A stretch of 64,000 nt of DNA from Siphonodentalium dalli (GCA_032622095.1 CP136066.1:101267319-101331318), one strand, 5' to 3'. Positions 48,756 through 60,457 are shown, counted from the stretch's first letter. Notes: a model not told the origin generated them from the sequence alone. Numbers and translations are program-made.

Positions 48756-48960
48756 TAAGTACATGAGCGAAGACTAATATGTGTCTTACGGACTCAGATC
48801 TGTTCATGACATGGCCCTTTATTGGCCTGTGACCCATTCTTTACTAAATGGCGATTAGTCGACTAGGAGATTGCTATTAAGTTGATTATCACGGAAATTC
48901 TAGTCGATGTTGACTAATCTTTTAGTTTAATAAAGCAGACAACAGACGGAGTAAAAGCTA

Positions 48961-49140
48961 CAGGAATGCCCTAAATAATCGACTCCTTAACAACAGCAGA
49001 ATTATGGGTAATTTTTCAGGATTTAGTTGGAAATATGGCTTGTTGCCATTCATCGGAATGCTCTCACTGAGAGCGGAAAGCTTTCCGATGAATGGCAACA
49101 AGCCATATTTCATTCTAAATCCTGAAAAGCTCTCAGTGAG
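48961..49140. mobile_element. Family A MITE, right end lost
   Basis: Left arm CAGGAATGCCCTAAATAATC onward. The right arm stops after TAAATCCTGAAAAGC. Confidence 0.75.
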
Positions 49141-49351
49141 TACTGAGTACTGGCATGTGTTCTAAATTGTTCTGTGTTCAATTTTGATCTGCACTGTACT
49201 GCCAGTCTATTATTCTCGGTGGAAGGGGAATAACTCTTATCTCCTAGTTTTTAATTTTTATGTATTTTGGATAAATAAAGAGGGAAGCCTTGGGGGTGAA
49301 TCTGAGAATCTCTTATCACTTGGTGGACACTCCTAGGACATCCCTGTTCTA

Positions 49352-49509
49352 CAGTAATACCCCTAAATAATCGACTCCTTAACCACGGCAGAATTATGGG
49401 TAACTTTTCAGGAATTAGTCGGAAATACGGCTTGTTGCCATTCATCGGAAAATCCTGAAAAGTTACTCATAATTCTGCTGTGGTTAGAAGTCGATTATTT
49501 AGGGCATTG
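49352..49509. mobile_element. Family A MITE, inner right arm deleted
   Basis: 158 bp from CAGTAATACCCC to TAGGGCATTG, TA on both sides. Confidence 0.8.
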
Positions 49510-49556
49510 TATAACCTGGTGGAACATATATATATATATTTGTTTTTTGTTATGGT

Positions 49557-49576
49557 GGGGGGGGGGGGGGGGGGGA
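49557..49576. repeat. Poly-G tract
   Basis: About 19 G, preceded by an AT dinucleotide tract (49527-49540). Confidence 0.8.
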
Positions 49577-49641
49577 GGGGTGTTATTTCATGCCAAAAAT
49601 AGTCAATAACGCTGATTCTGTATAGAAATAATCGGGGGACT

Positions 49642-50241
49642 CATTATTATACCCCCCGCAACGAAGTTAGGGGGGGGGTATACTGGAGTCGGCTTGTCCG
49701 TCCGTCCGTCGTCCGTCTGTGGACACAAATTTGTCCGGAGTTTTTCTCAGTCGTTTTTTTTATCAATTTCCGTGAAACTTGGCACAGACATCAACCACCA
49801 TGGGAACCTGTGCACCTGCGATTATGACGTCTGTCAGACTTTTTTTGGTGTAGTTATCTCCCCTTTTTCGACTTAGAAAACTTTCGCAACATGTATACTT
49901 TTGTCCGAGCTTTTATTCCTACATTTTTCGGTCAATTTTTAAAAAACGTGGCGCAGATATTTAGTACCATGGGAACCTGTGCACCTGCGATTATGACGTC
50001 TGTCCGACATTTTTTGTGTGGAGTTATTCCCCTTTTTTTTCGCAACATACATAATTTTGTTCAAGCTTTTATTCCTACATTTTTCGGTCAATAGGTTTAA
50101 GATTAGGGTTATGGTTGTACACCTGCAATGGGAACTGTTATTTTATTATTTTAACTAATATTTACTGACAAGTGAAACATCTTAGTATTTTTAAAACAGG
50201 GGGGTATCCGTAGTCCCATTGGGACAGTCACACCTCTAGTT
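49642..50241. repeat. Family F dispersed non-coding repeat, fullest copy
   Basis: Begins near CCCCCCGCAACGAAGTTAGG, then GTCCGTCCGTCCGTCGTCCG, two copies of CCATGGGAACCTGTGCACCT each followed by GCGATTATGACGTCTGTC, and ends CCCATTGGGACAGTCACACC plus TCTAGTT. No coding frame. Confidence 0.7.
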
Positions 50242-50838
50242 AAAGTGGGAATTTAATAGATGGAAATACATTTCAAGGCTTCACATATATTTGATAAAAT
50301 ATACCATACAGATATTAAGTCTTCCATATTAAATGAGACTTTTCTCATCCATTTATGATATTCAAATCTCATTTCCTGCACTATCTACCAAGTTTATATG
50401 GGATATTGGATCTTGATAGAAGTGATGGATTGTTAGAAGAATTCATTTCCCAATTTGAATGGTCTCTGCTCCAGGGAAAATGACATCATGAAATTAATTT
50501 TCTTGAAATATTCCACAAGTCCTGTCATGTCTATAACCCAGTTTGCTGCCAGATTGCGTTGTCAAGACAACTGAACATTGAAACCAAAGAGATTGATGGA
50601 CATGACACTATCACATTCGCTCATTGTTTGCACAACTGATGATGCAGAAAATAGCCGAATCCCCATAAACTTTGGACACAATCTTGGCAACTCGGAATTT
50701 TGATTAGTTTCAGTAATGGTTTTATTTGTAGAGCTGTTTTTCCCTCACTGATAGATTACGTGTGAATAAAAACGATGAGTACTATCAGCTACTGCTGAAT
50801 GTGATGCCTTTCTTTAGCTCTGAGGAGGCTTTTCCTCT
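50242..50838. other. No gene seen (intron 2)
   Basis: Nothing recognised. Confidence 0.45.
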
Positions 50839-50846
50839 GTCATTAA

Positions 50847-51291
50847 CAAGCCTGCAAATAGCATGTGTGTCATTTGCAGAATGAGGTCCCCAGAGGGTGA
50901 ATTTAGCGACTATCCCGCGCAGTGGGCTACCATCGCCAAACTCACCCTCTGGGAACCTCATTCTGCTTAGGCCCTCAACTGCTATGGTAGACCTAGGATC
51001 AGATTGAAGTTCCCCAGTTGAAATTGGTGATGTTCACCCATTAGACACCTCGATAATATGCATTTTATCTTCTGCAAATTAGGGATACAGAAACTGAACA
51101 GAAGGGAAAACGTAACTAAAAACAATGTTAATTTGATACTGTAGATACTTCCCAGAAGATGAGGCATAAGCAGAATGAGGTCTCAAGAGGGTGAATTTGG
51201 TGGTGCTAGCCCGCTGTGTGGGGTAGCATCACTAAATTCACCCTCTGGGGATCTCATTCTGCAAATGACAGACACACTATTTGCAGACTTG
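50847..51291. mobile_element. Family C MITE, full length
   Basis: 445 bp, ends CAAGCCTGCAAATAGCATG and CACACTATTTGCAGACTTG. Flanks GTCATTAA and CTCATTAC agree at 6 of 8 positions. Confidence 0.78.
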
Positions 51292-51310
51292 CTCATTACT
51301 GTAGCCCTGT

Positions 51311-51571
51311 TTAACCTTACATGATTGGAGCTTCCTGAAATATTGCGAAAACCATGTGCCATGCATTCTCTTATATATGCGAGTCTGCCATAGAGAGCCC
51401 AGCATATATTAGAGAATATATTGGTCTAACAATATTTACCTTGACCTTGTAAGCCAGTGCATTCTCTTATATGTACGAGGCTTCCTATGGGAGACTCGCA
51501 TATATAAGAGAATGGACAGGTACAGGCTCTTTAATGCTGCACCAGCACAGCTCCCATCATGAAAGGGTTAA
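51311..51571. mobile_element. Family B TTAA MITE, full length
   Basis: TTAA at both ends, left end CCTTACATGATTGG (one C lost), right end CATCATGAAAGGG, two hairpins. Confidence 0.83.
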
Positions 51572-51584
51572 CAGTAATGAGTTT

Positions 51585-52019
51585 TGGGGGGTACATGTAT
51601 ATAGGAATCAGCTTGTCCGTCCATCTGTCTGTTGAGCCGTCTGTCCGTATTCTCAACTTTGTCCGAGCTGTTATTTCTACATTTTTCAGTCAATTTTTTT
51701 TTTAATTGGCACATGTTTAGTATCATGGGAATCTGTACACTTGCGATTATGAGGTCCGTCTGACTTTTTTGTGTGTAATTATTCCCATTTTTTGACTTAT
51801 GCAAGTTGCATCATTTTTTCAGAGCTTGTATTCCTACATTTTTCAGTCAATTTTTTGAAACTTGACACAGATATTTTGTACCATTGGAACCTGGTACACC
51901 TGCAATTATGAAGGCGATCCAACTTTTTTGTGGAGTTATTCCCCTTTTTTATACTTAAAAACATTCGCAACATGCAGAAGACTGGCTGCTCCTTAGTCCC
52001 ATTGGGACAGCCCACCTCT
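51585..52019. repeat. Family F dispersed repeat
   Basis: From GGGGGGTACATGTATATAGG through TTGTCCGTCCATCTGTCTG to CCCATTGGGACAGCCCACC then TCTAGTT. Confidence 0.65.
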
Positions 52020-52407
52020 AGTTTTAACTGATTGAGAGAAAAATTGTAGCAATCAAAATGTTAATTTCTTGATTTAGCCTGAGACCTGTAAATTTCAATC
52101 TTCAATTGAATCAGATTCTCTCAATAAATGTACATCGAGTCAGATTATCTCTTGTTGATTTGAATTTACCTCTATATACCCATATACCCACAAATGCAGA
52201 AGACTGGCTGCTCCTTAGTCCCATTGGGACAGCCCACCTCTAGTTTTAACTGATTGAGAGAAAAATTGTAGCAATCAAAATGTTAATTTCTTGATTTAGC
52301 CTGAGACCTGTAAATTTCAATCTTCAATTGAATCAGATTCTCTCAATAAATGTACATCGAGTCAGATTATCTCTTGTTGATTTGAATTTACCTCTATATA
52401 CCCATTT
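51972..52407. repeat. 222-bp tandem duplication
   Basis: Copies 51972-52193 and 52194-52407 (the second slightly shorter) appear identical over their shared ~214 bp. The unit takes the last ~48 bp of family F (ATGCAGAAGACTGGCTGCTC) and adjacent unique sequence. Confidence 0.92.
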
Positions 52408-52409
52408 GC

Positions 52410-54460
52410 TACTGAATGGATTCTCCGATTTACTTCTAAATGTATACATTGGAATGGTCCATTCTTTATTATAGGGTTTTATTGTAGAGCTAATCTACAG
52501 CCCTTTGATAGATTATGGGTGAGTGCTTGTCATGGTCACCATGATAGTACCATCAGTCTTACCGGTAATTTTGACGCCCTTCTTTATTGGCTTGGAGGAC
52601 AAGGCATTCATCATGTATATATAGTTGTATTTTATTCTCATTTGGAGGCTTCTTCTGTCATTATCGTAGCCCCGTTCCATTTCTTGAATGAGCAGGAGGC
52701 CTGTTGATGCCTACAATCCATCAAATTTGACTGATAACAGAATTCTCATGAATCATTTAAAGTGATGTGAAACACTCCGGTAGGGTGATCAAATACAAAT
52801 GGTGAATAATCTTCCTCAAAGTAGTTATATTTTACAAATATTATATCCAAATTGACAACACACACTGCCATTCTTACATATTAATGAAATTCAGTGACTT
52901 TCGATGGCGAAATCATTTTCATAAGTTTATCGCCGATAGTTGCATCCCGATTCTAGAAGTAAATATTTACATTTGAGCGCAGTTCTTCGATGTTTTCTTT
53001 GGAGTGGTACAGTCGATTTGCTTCAGATTTTCGGCGATGTTAGTAGAATGTTACATTCCCTCAGTTGGCATAGCGCCTGACTACTAACTTATCAGTTTCA
53101 CGAACCCGAACAAGTCCATAATATGTCTTTAAACCCTTTGCTCCTAAATGGATTATTTTCTCGGCTGTTCAGATTGTATAAGCAGATTACAGGCAGAGAA
53201 ACACCCTACAGATTCCAAATCATCGATTTGGGGTTTTTTCACATAATAAGCCCAACAAAATTCCCCACTTAAGGCTGTTTTCGTACTCAATCATCTCTAT
53301 ACAAATGAATGAACAGGAATCAAGTAGATTTTCATCAGCAAGTATCCAGCTAATCGTGGAGCAAAACAGAGTTGGAGAAATTCACTACAGAATTTGTTAT
53401 ATCATGAAATATCATGAGTAGATTTCTGTAATCGAAGCTGATTGCTCTCTCAGTAGTAAATTTTGTGCCCTTGTTAAGCTCTAGGACACAGCATTCATCA
53501 ATGAAACATTGGGTTCTGTGGACCTATACACTTATATTTTATTCTCGTTTGGAGGCTTCTTCGGCCATTATCGTAGCCCCGTTCCATTTCGTGATTGTGC
53601 AGGACGCCTGTTGATTTCTACAATCCATCAAATTAGATCGTCTCTTGTTGATTTATATCACGATTCTCATGAATCATTTAACCCATTTGCTCGTAAATGG
53701 ATTCTCCGATTCAGCTCTAGCAGTACCCAATGGAATTGTCTATCCTTCATTTGTAGGGATGTTCAGATTGTATAAGCAGATTGCAGGCAGAGAAACTCCC
53801 TACAGATTCCAAATCATCCATTTGGGGGGTTGTTCCCATAATAAGTTCAACAAAATTCCCCACTTAAGGCTGTTCGTTGCACTCAATAGATGATGACCAT
53901 CTTTACAAATGAATGAATAGGAATCAAATAAATATCCATCAGCAAGTATCCAGCTAAACAGAGTTGGAGAAATTTGTTTCACTACAGAATTCATTATATT
54001 ATGAAATATCATGAGTAGATTTCTCTATTCGAAGCTGATTGCTCTCTCAGTAGTAAATTTTGTGCCCTTGTTACGCTCTAGGACACAGCATTCATCAATG
54101 AAACAATTGGGGTTCCATGGACCAAAATACTTATATTTTATTCTCGTTTGGAGGCTTCTTTGGTCATTATTGTAGCCCCGTTCCATTTCGTGATTGTGCA
54201 GGAGGCCTGTTGATTTCTACAATCCATCAAATTAGATTGTCTCTTGTTGATTGATATCACGATTCTCATGAATCATTTAACCCATTGCTCCTAAATAGAT
54301 TATCCCATTCAATTCTAGAAGGATACATTGGAATGGTCCATTCTTCATTTGTATGGATGTTCAGATTCTATTTATAAGCAGGCATTGTATAAGCAGACTA
54401 GATTCAAAATCATCCATTTGTGGGGTTGTTCAAATAATAAGTTCAACAAAATACCTTAGG
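52410..54460. repeat. ~550-600-bp tandem array
   Basis: Unit starts ATTTAACCCATTTGCTCCTA at about 53678 and in related form at about 52405, 53131 and 54277. Shared blocks are GGAGGCTTCTT, TAGCCCCGTTCCATTTC, CAGGAGGCCTGTTGAT and TCTCATGAATCATTTAA. The start of the unit resembles family E. The first unit is split by a J element. Confidence 0.85.
52757..53132 (+). mobile_element. Family J TTAA element, inside tandem array
   Basis: 376 bp with TTAA at both ends, AGTGATGTGAAACACTCCGG to AATATGTCT. The uninterrupted CATTTAACCC site is seen in the sister array units. Confidence 0.85.
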
Positions 54461-54567
54461 ATTTCTTAAGGATTTCAATGAAAATGTGTTTGTTTCTCAG
54501 GAGATTTTTCCATTATTTTTAATACCGGTATTTCTTAGAACAGTCTGCAATTTTTCCTCCATTTTGA

Positions 54568-54942
54568 TTAAATTCATATTATGTACTTGTTCGGATTCGT
54601 GAAACTTTCAAGTTAGTATTCAGGTGCTATGCCAACTGGAGGAATGTAGAATTCTACTAACATCGCCAAAAATCTGAAGCAAATCGACCATACCACTCCA
54701 TAGAAAACACCGTCTGAACTAGATGCTCAATTGTAAATATTTACTACTCGATTCTGGAAGCATCTATGGGCGATAAACTAACAGATGATTTTGCCATCAA
54801 GAGTCACTGTATTTAATTAATAATAAGATTGACGGTGTGTGTTGTCAATTTGTATATAATATTTGTAAAAATAACTACTTTGAACAAGATTTTTCTCCAT
54901 TTCTATTTGATCACCCTACCAGAGGGTTTCACATCACTTTAA
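54568..54942 (-). mobile_element. Family J TTAA element
   Basis: 375 bp, inverted, TTAA at 54568-54571 and 54939-54942. Confidence 0.82.
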
Positions 54943-54947
54943 TGGTT

Positions 54948-55014
54948 TCCCTACTTTTAGGCCTGTAATCTGTCGGACAGTTGGACTACTGCAGACTGAT
55001 TATCATTCTGTTTA
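54948..55014. repeat. ~67-bp direct repeat, left copy
   Basis: Matches 56326-56393: CCCTACTTTTAGGCCTGTA, CGGACAGTTGGACTACTGCA and ATCATTCTGTTTA. Confidence 0.85.
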
Positions 55015-55015
55015 G

Positions 55016-56321
55016 ATAACCCTTTGATGACTGGAGCTTCCTGAATGTTTGCGAAAACCTTGTGCCAATGCATTCTCTTATATATGCAAGTCGCCCATAG
55101 GGTGCCCCACATATATAAAAGATGCATTGGCCTAACAATATTTTCCTTGATCTTGTAAACCAGTGCATTCTCTTAAAAATGTGAGACTCGCATATATAAG
55201 AGAATGCACTGGCAGAGGGTCTTTAACTCTTTCACCACTGGATTTCCATTGGGAACTTCCACCAAACCCTGGATTAATTACTGATAATTCTCTGAAATGC
55301 GTCTCAGTGATAGTACCATGCGCTAAAATTGAGATAGATATTGTACAAACAGGAAACTTGGCCCATATATACATTGGACCAAACTCATCGTTTTCGGGTA
55401 TGATCACACGCATGGCATGACCATCCTTGGCAACGGTTGCTAGGCAACCACAGGGTTGTTCATAAAATCACCCATACCATGTAAATTGGTATATAATGTA
55501 ACAGAAATATGGGATAGCAATCACATTTCATACCGAATAGTACGTTGTAGATATCTGGTATGAGCAAAGAGCATTTTCGTATCATGTTTGGTTAGCAACG
55601 GTTGCTATGTGTAAGATTCTTAGCTATAAAAGGTACCAATTAACCCTCTGTTATCAGAAGCATGGAACTTGATATGTATATACATATGTGTCCATTGTCT
55701 GTGGGCATTATTCTAGTTCTACAATCATCTCAGCTTGGTTCCACCCTAACAACCGTTGCTAGGCAAATATTGGATGTCTTGAAATGTAGCTATACTATTG
55801 ATTTTATGGACATTAACCCATATAACACATGCAAATAAATTTCTCTCTCCAACAACATTGAGACACTTACATATAAATTATAAGCCGATCCAGGCACTTC
55901 CCATCTGTGTCAATTTATAACTGTTCCTGGGCAGGTCAGCCCCCAGGCCTTTAAATTACCCCAAATTAACGTCGTTAAACGGTGTCCCCATATAACGGAT
56001 ATGACCCCAAATTTTTTTTAAATAAAAAAAAAATGACAGTTCTGGTCTGTTTATGGATTTTCCTGCCGTAATTTTTCGCAGCACCTCCAGTGGGAGTACA
56101 ATATTGATTCCAATAATAATCATCGTGGTATATACATTGATCCATCTTGAATAAAAAGTTTATAATATTTAGTTATAAAGTAGGGAAGTGAGAATGGTTT
56201 CGCCAGCCCGCTGTAGCGGGCCACCGGGGTTAACGTAAATGACGTCGTGCCCGCCACAGCGGGCCGCCGGGTTGAAAGAGTTAATGCTGCACTAGCTCAG
56301 CTCCCACCATGAAAGTGTTAA
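55016..56321. mobile_element. Family B MITE split by a nested TTAA element
   Basis: Left CCCTTTGATGACTGG preceded by ATAA, right CACCATGAAAGTG then TTAA (56318-56321). Its internal TCTTTAATGCTGCAC is split at TTAA by the insertion. Confidence 0.82.
55223..56284. mobile_element. 1.06-kb TTAA element nested in family B
   Basis: TTAA at both ends, termini CTCTTTCACC and GGTTGAAAGAG. It contains three GCAACGGTTGCTA-like motifs and, near the right end, two GC-rich hairpins (GCCCGCTGTAGCGGGC and GCCCGCCACAGCGGGC). No transposase. Likely piggyBac-type by target site. Confidence 0.82.
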
Positions 56322-56325
56322 TAGT

Positions 56326-56393
56326 TGCCCTACTTTTAGGCCTGTATATCTTTCGGACAGTTGGACTACTGCAGACTGAATATCATTCTGTTT
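56326..56393. repeat. ~67-bp direct repeat, right copy
   Basis: See 54948-55014. Confidence 0.85.
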
Positions 56394-57190
56394 ATATATA
56401 ATAGTTATTTTCACAAGGTGGGATGGGGAAGCCATAGTAGTTTAGAAAAATATCTCATAGCACATTATGTCTTCTTCCTATGTACTCGCCTTCAATGTTG
56501 TTTACACCATGTCTGGCCAGGTTTACTTTTTACCCTATTAACCCCTTTCTATACTAAATACTCATTAATTAGTAGGACAGCTTTACCAGGGGTGGTTGAC
56601 GATCTGTGATAAGCCACTAGCTGACGTTTCCGTCTGGAATCCCGAGACAATATCTCGCCATTGTTAGTAGAGTTTGCTATACTAATAATGATTATTGGGA
56701 TGTGATTTCTCGTTGTATTTGTTCTTACACGTAGTTTTCTATTTATGGAGACATTGTAGCTTTTGTTCGTTAATGTTTCGCCATAAGTTGCACTCATAAG
56801 TTTTCCATATTGTGATCCATTGATTACAGTTGGGAATTAATGTTTCTCTCATGTGTTCGTGCTTTCACTATAGAATGGGAATAACAAGCAAAAAATCTCC
56901 ATTCTCTTCTCCTATCATGTTGTAACTTGCCCTGTATTATCTTATGTCAGCATTTTTATCTCACAGAAAGCATTGTTATTAGTTACATTTCCCTTCTGTT
57001 CAGTTTCTATAGCCCCCAATTTGTAGAAGATAAAATGTTTAATCGAGGTAACTCGGCCCTGTCTTATCTATCACCATTTTTATCCCACAGTAAGTAATTT
57101 GAGTGGATATAGCAATGGGTTCCGTCCTTCCATCTGTCTGTTCATTTATTCATCTGTAACAACTTTGGAGCTCTCTATCTCAGTTGTCAT
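56394..57190. other. No gene; family E and C fragments
   Basis: 56536-56580 has CCCCTTTCTATACTAAATAC (family E); 56990-57050 has TTCTGTTCAGTTTCTATA and GAAGATAAAATG (family C body). The rest is unrecognised. Confidence 0.45.
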
Positions 57191-57191
57191 A

Positions 57192-57406
57192 CAGTAATGC
57201 CTTAAATAATCGAGTCCTTAACCACAGTGCAGAATTATGGGGAATTTTTCAGGATTTAGTCGGAAATATGGCTTGTTGCTATTCATCGGAAAGCTCTCAC
57301 CAAGAGCTTTCTGGTGAATGGCAAGAAGCGATATTTCCGACTAAATCCTGAAATATTACCCATAATTCTGCTGTGATTCAGGGGTTGATTATTTAGGACA
57401 TTACTT
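57192..57406. mobile_element. Family A palindromic MITE, full length
   Basis: 215 bp, TA on both sides, arms moderately diverged. Confidence 0.83.
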
Positions 57407-57452
57407 TAGGTTGCTTTTATCTGATCATTAGTCTACTTCTTATGTACAACAG

Positions 57453-57845
57453 TTGAAATATTTTGTCTGTCATTTCCAGGATGAGGTCCACAGAGGGTGA
57501 ATTTAGCAACAATATCCTGCACAGCTGGCTTGTGTCACCAAATTCACCCTCTGGGAACCTAATTCGGCTGAGGCTTCAACTGCTATGGGAGACCAACATG
57601 TAGGATCAGATTGAAGTCCCCAGTTGAAGTCACCTTAATTATGCATTTTATATTCTGCAAAAAATTAGGGAATATAGAAACTGAACAGAAGGGGAAAAGT
57701 AACTAAAACAATGTTAATTTCCAGAAGATGAGGTCTAAGCAGAATAAGGTCCCCTGAGGGTGAATTTAGAGATGCTAGCCCGCTCACTAAATTCACTCTT
57801 TGGAACCTCATTCTGCAGATAACAGACACAATATTTCAAGGCTTG
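57453..57845. mobile_element. Family C MITE
   Basis: TTGAAATATTTTGTCTGTC to CAATATTTCAAGGCTTG. Both hairpins present; the right one is shortened. Confidence 0.72.
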
Positions 57846-57931
57846 GTAAAATAAACCACAATGGAGGAGGGGATTTCTACATGGTACATGTTTTGTCTAT
57901 TTATTTGTTGCAGAATTATGTCTGTTAGCAA

Positions 57932-58022
57932 ACCGGAATTTAGTGTGCTTGTCATTTGCATAATGAGGTCCCCAGATGGTGAATTTAGTGACGATACCCT
58001 TCACACTGGGCTAGCATCACAC
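57932..58022. mobile_element. Family C left-end fragment
   Basis: GGAATTTAGTGTGCTTGTCA through CTGGGCTAGCATCAC. Truncated. Confidence 0.65.
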
Positions 58023-58257
58023 AAAAAATATTAGCAAAGTATGCTAGCACTGCAATAGTTCAGAAAGGCTACTTCTGATTGGTGTAAATGGAATTTATGG
58101 AGGTTAATCCCAATTACAGCCAATCATAAATAGTTTTATCGATAGTCTGACTCGATGACCATTATTTCTATTTTTGCTATAGATGTAGGTCCCATTAGAT
58201 GCTTGACGTACGAAGATTGGCAATCTCCAATGTAAACTTGTCTATTATATATTTCAG

Positions 58258-58366
58258 GGCGGCCGTTGCATGTCTTGGTGCCATGTATGAGAAGCTGGGG
58301 AGGATGGTTGGTAGGTCCTATGAGGAGACCATACAAATACTCATCAAGTCCCTCAAAAATGCCGAG
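58258..58366 (+). CDS. HEATR5B: HEATR5B-like, coding exon 3
   Basis: Starts after a polypyrimidine TATTTCAG acceptor. Its first base G completes the Leu codon split by intron 2, followed by 36 codons reading AAVACLGAMYEKLGRMVGRS then YEETIQILIKSLKNAE. It ends in phase 0 at GTAATT (58367). The alternation of small residues with an amphipathic helix (MYEKLGRMVGRSY) and a second helix (ETIQILIKSLKNAE) is what one HEAT repeat looks like, and the sequence matches the family position directly after the LPT(K/R)L segment. No stop codon or odd residue is seen. Intron 3 (2,564 bp) follows. Confidence 0.88.
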
Positions 58367-59203
58367 GTAATTATCATTAAAGAATTGTTTTTACAGGATT
58401 TCAGCTCGCATTCAAATGACCAACTCCTCTCTGGCCTTTCCTCATCAAAACAATCCTATCATAATTAACTTACCATGAACTGTTTCAGCAATAGCAATGC
58501 GAGTCAAAATTTTACTATCACAATGTGATGCGCATCACGATGCAAATTTTTGGCAACTGACGGCTGTGAAAACTAGATGAACTGCTTAAAATCATTTTAG
58601 TATATATATTCTCATCATTGTTTACCTCAGCATATTCATTTTAGTAAATTACAAGACCTAATTCAAATGACCAAAATGCCTGGCCAGGTATTACAAGTAG
58701 ACTATAATAGCTAATACAGTCTCCAGATCAGCCAAGATTTGAAGTTTTGAGTGGAAAAGTTTGCATCTGACTATTGATATCTCTGCATACGCATCTCATC
58801 GCACTCTCCCAATACGATGCATTGCATCATCAACTTTAAAACGTGATACATCGTAATCGTGATGAATCATTGCAGCCCTACCACCGACAATATGTTTCTT
58901 TGAATGGTAGGTATACAAATTCCATAAAATAAAGCAAAGTAATTAGAACGGAACTGTGTACTTCCTATTCACCCAGGGATATAGACTTCCTTATTTTCCT
59001 ATAGATTCTGAAGGTCAGGAAACCATCAATTATTGATAAATCATTATCCATCGAATACCTCTGTGTCATTCAAATGTTTTAAGCCATCTCCCCGAGCAGC
59101 CACTAAATAGCTATTTGATGGTTCATATTCCCATGAACAGCTTCAGGGAATATTTGTATCCATTTCTAAATTAATCTGTTGATTCTTTCATATCAACAAC
59201 AAC
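58367..59203. other. Intron 3 start; possible decayed hAT end
   Basis: 58840-58882 ends ATCATTGCAGCCCTA, which inverted resembles the TAGGGCTGCA end of many hAT elements, and contains CACGAT/ATCGTGAT words also seen near 58540. A matching left end is not seen. Otherwise nothing. Confidence 0.35.
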
Positions 59204-59403
59204 TGGTAAAGGTTGTTCAGTTTTGTGTCACATTTCGAACCCATGTTAAGACCAGTACACAATTTAACCTCGGAAAAAGGGATTTCATTTAAGGATGTCC
59301 ACATGGTAAAGGTTGATCAGTTTTGTGTCACAATTCGAACCCATGTTAAGGCCAGTACACAATTTAACTCCGGAAAAATGGATTTCATTTAAGGATGTCC
59401 CCC
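59204..59403. repeat. 100-bp tandem duplication
   Basis: Two units starting TGGTAAAGGTTG at 59204 and 59304, a few mismatches. Confidence 0.92.
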
Positions 59404-59450
59404 ATAGCTGAGGTGCTTAATCATGGATACCACCATCGCAGTATGGGCAC

Positions 59451-59592
59451 CAGTAATGCCCTAAATAGTCGACTCCTTAACCACATAAGAATTATGGTTA
59501 TATTGGCTTGTTGCCATTCATCGGAAAGCTCAGTGAGAGCTTTCCAATGAATGGCAACAAGCCATATGGAATCGATTATTTAGGGCATTTTT
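59451..59592. mobile_element. Family A MITE, both arms shortened
   Basis: About 142 bp from CAGTAATGCCC to TTAGGGCATT. The stretch after the outer end is deleted in both arms. Confidence 0.75.
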
Positions 59593-59594
59593 AA

Positions 59595-59893
59595 GTTCCC
59601 AGATTGTGAAGATGGTGATTATTTTGTGAACCCAATGGGTACTTTGATCATGCATTGTGTCATATGCCAATTTCGGGTTGTAGAGAAACTAAACTAAAAA
59701 TGTAAAAGACACTGAAAAATTAATTTGGTAAAAAAGATACTTTATACAGAGAAGATGAGTCCTAAGCAGAATGAGGTCCTCATAAAGTTAATTTAGTGAT
59801 GTTAGCCAGCTGTGTGGGGTGGCTTCACTAAATTCACTTTTTGGGGACCTCATTCAGCAAATATCCTGCACCAAATTTTCAGGACTGCTGACA
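59595..59893. mobile_element. Family C MITE, left end lost
   Basis: Body blocks TGCATTGTGTCATATGCCAA and TAGAGAAACTAAACTAAAAA, and the right hairpin ending TTTTCAGGACTGC. Confidence 0.65.
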
Positions 59894-60212
59894 GACTATA
59901 TTGTAAGCGCAGACTTAATTTATTGACTAATTTTCTAAAGAAGCTTCCACATCTGCTTCAGCTTGAGACAAATGTACTTTGTTAGCGTGAAATGGTGAAA
60001 TCCTGGGTAAATATCAATCTTAATGAGACCGTCAGAGATTTCGTAACTGGCTTCTCAGTAATGCTGATAGTGTCTGTGGGATAAGCTTAGTGGGAACCAA
60101 CTCAATATATTTATTCATCAAAGCCATGTTTTCATGGTAATAACACTCATTATGATATTAATGTAGATATTTTTATGTGTCCCCAATTTTAAATACTTTA
60201 TTTACGTACAAT

Positions 60213-60457
60213 TTAACCCTTTCTGTACTTAATGGATTCTTCCATCAGTTATAATAGCATACATTGGAATGGTCTATTATTCATTTGGAGGGGTGTTCAG
60301 GAAAATTGAGCTGACAACAGACAGAAAGATAATTCAAGTTCAGAAGGATTCCCATTCATTGGTGGGAAATATTCAAGTAATAAGTTCAACAAACGGCCAT
60401 GTTATCTGTATTATCTGAACATTTCCTCAGGGAACAACTCATCAATGAAAAGGTTAA
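60213..60457. mobile_element. Family E TTAA element, complete
   Basis: 245 bp with TTAA at both ends, CCCTTTCTGTACTTAATGG to CATCAATGAAAAGG. Internal AGTAATAAGTTCAACAAACG. Confidence 0.72.

Noticed and set aside
58486-58882. Complete hAT element in intron 3
   Set aside because: Only the right end resembles a hAT terminus; no matching left end or target duplication, so listed only as a possible remnant.
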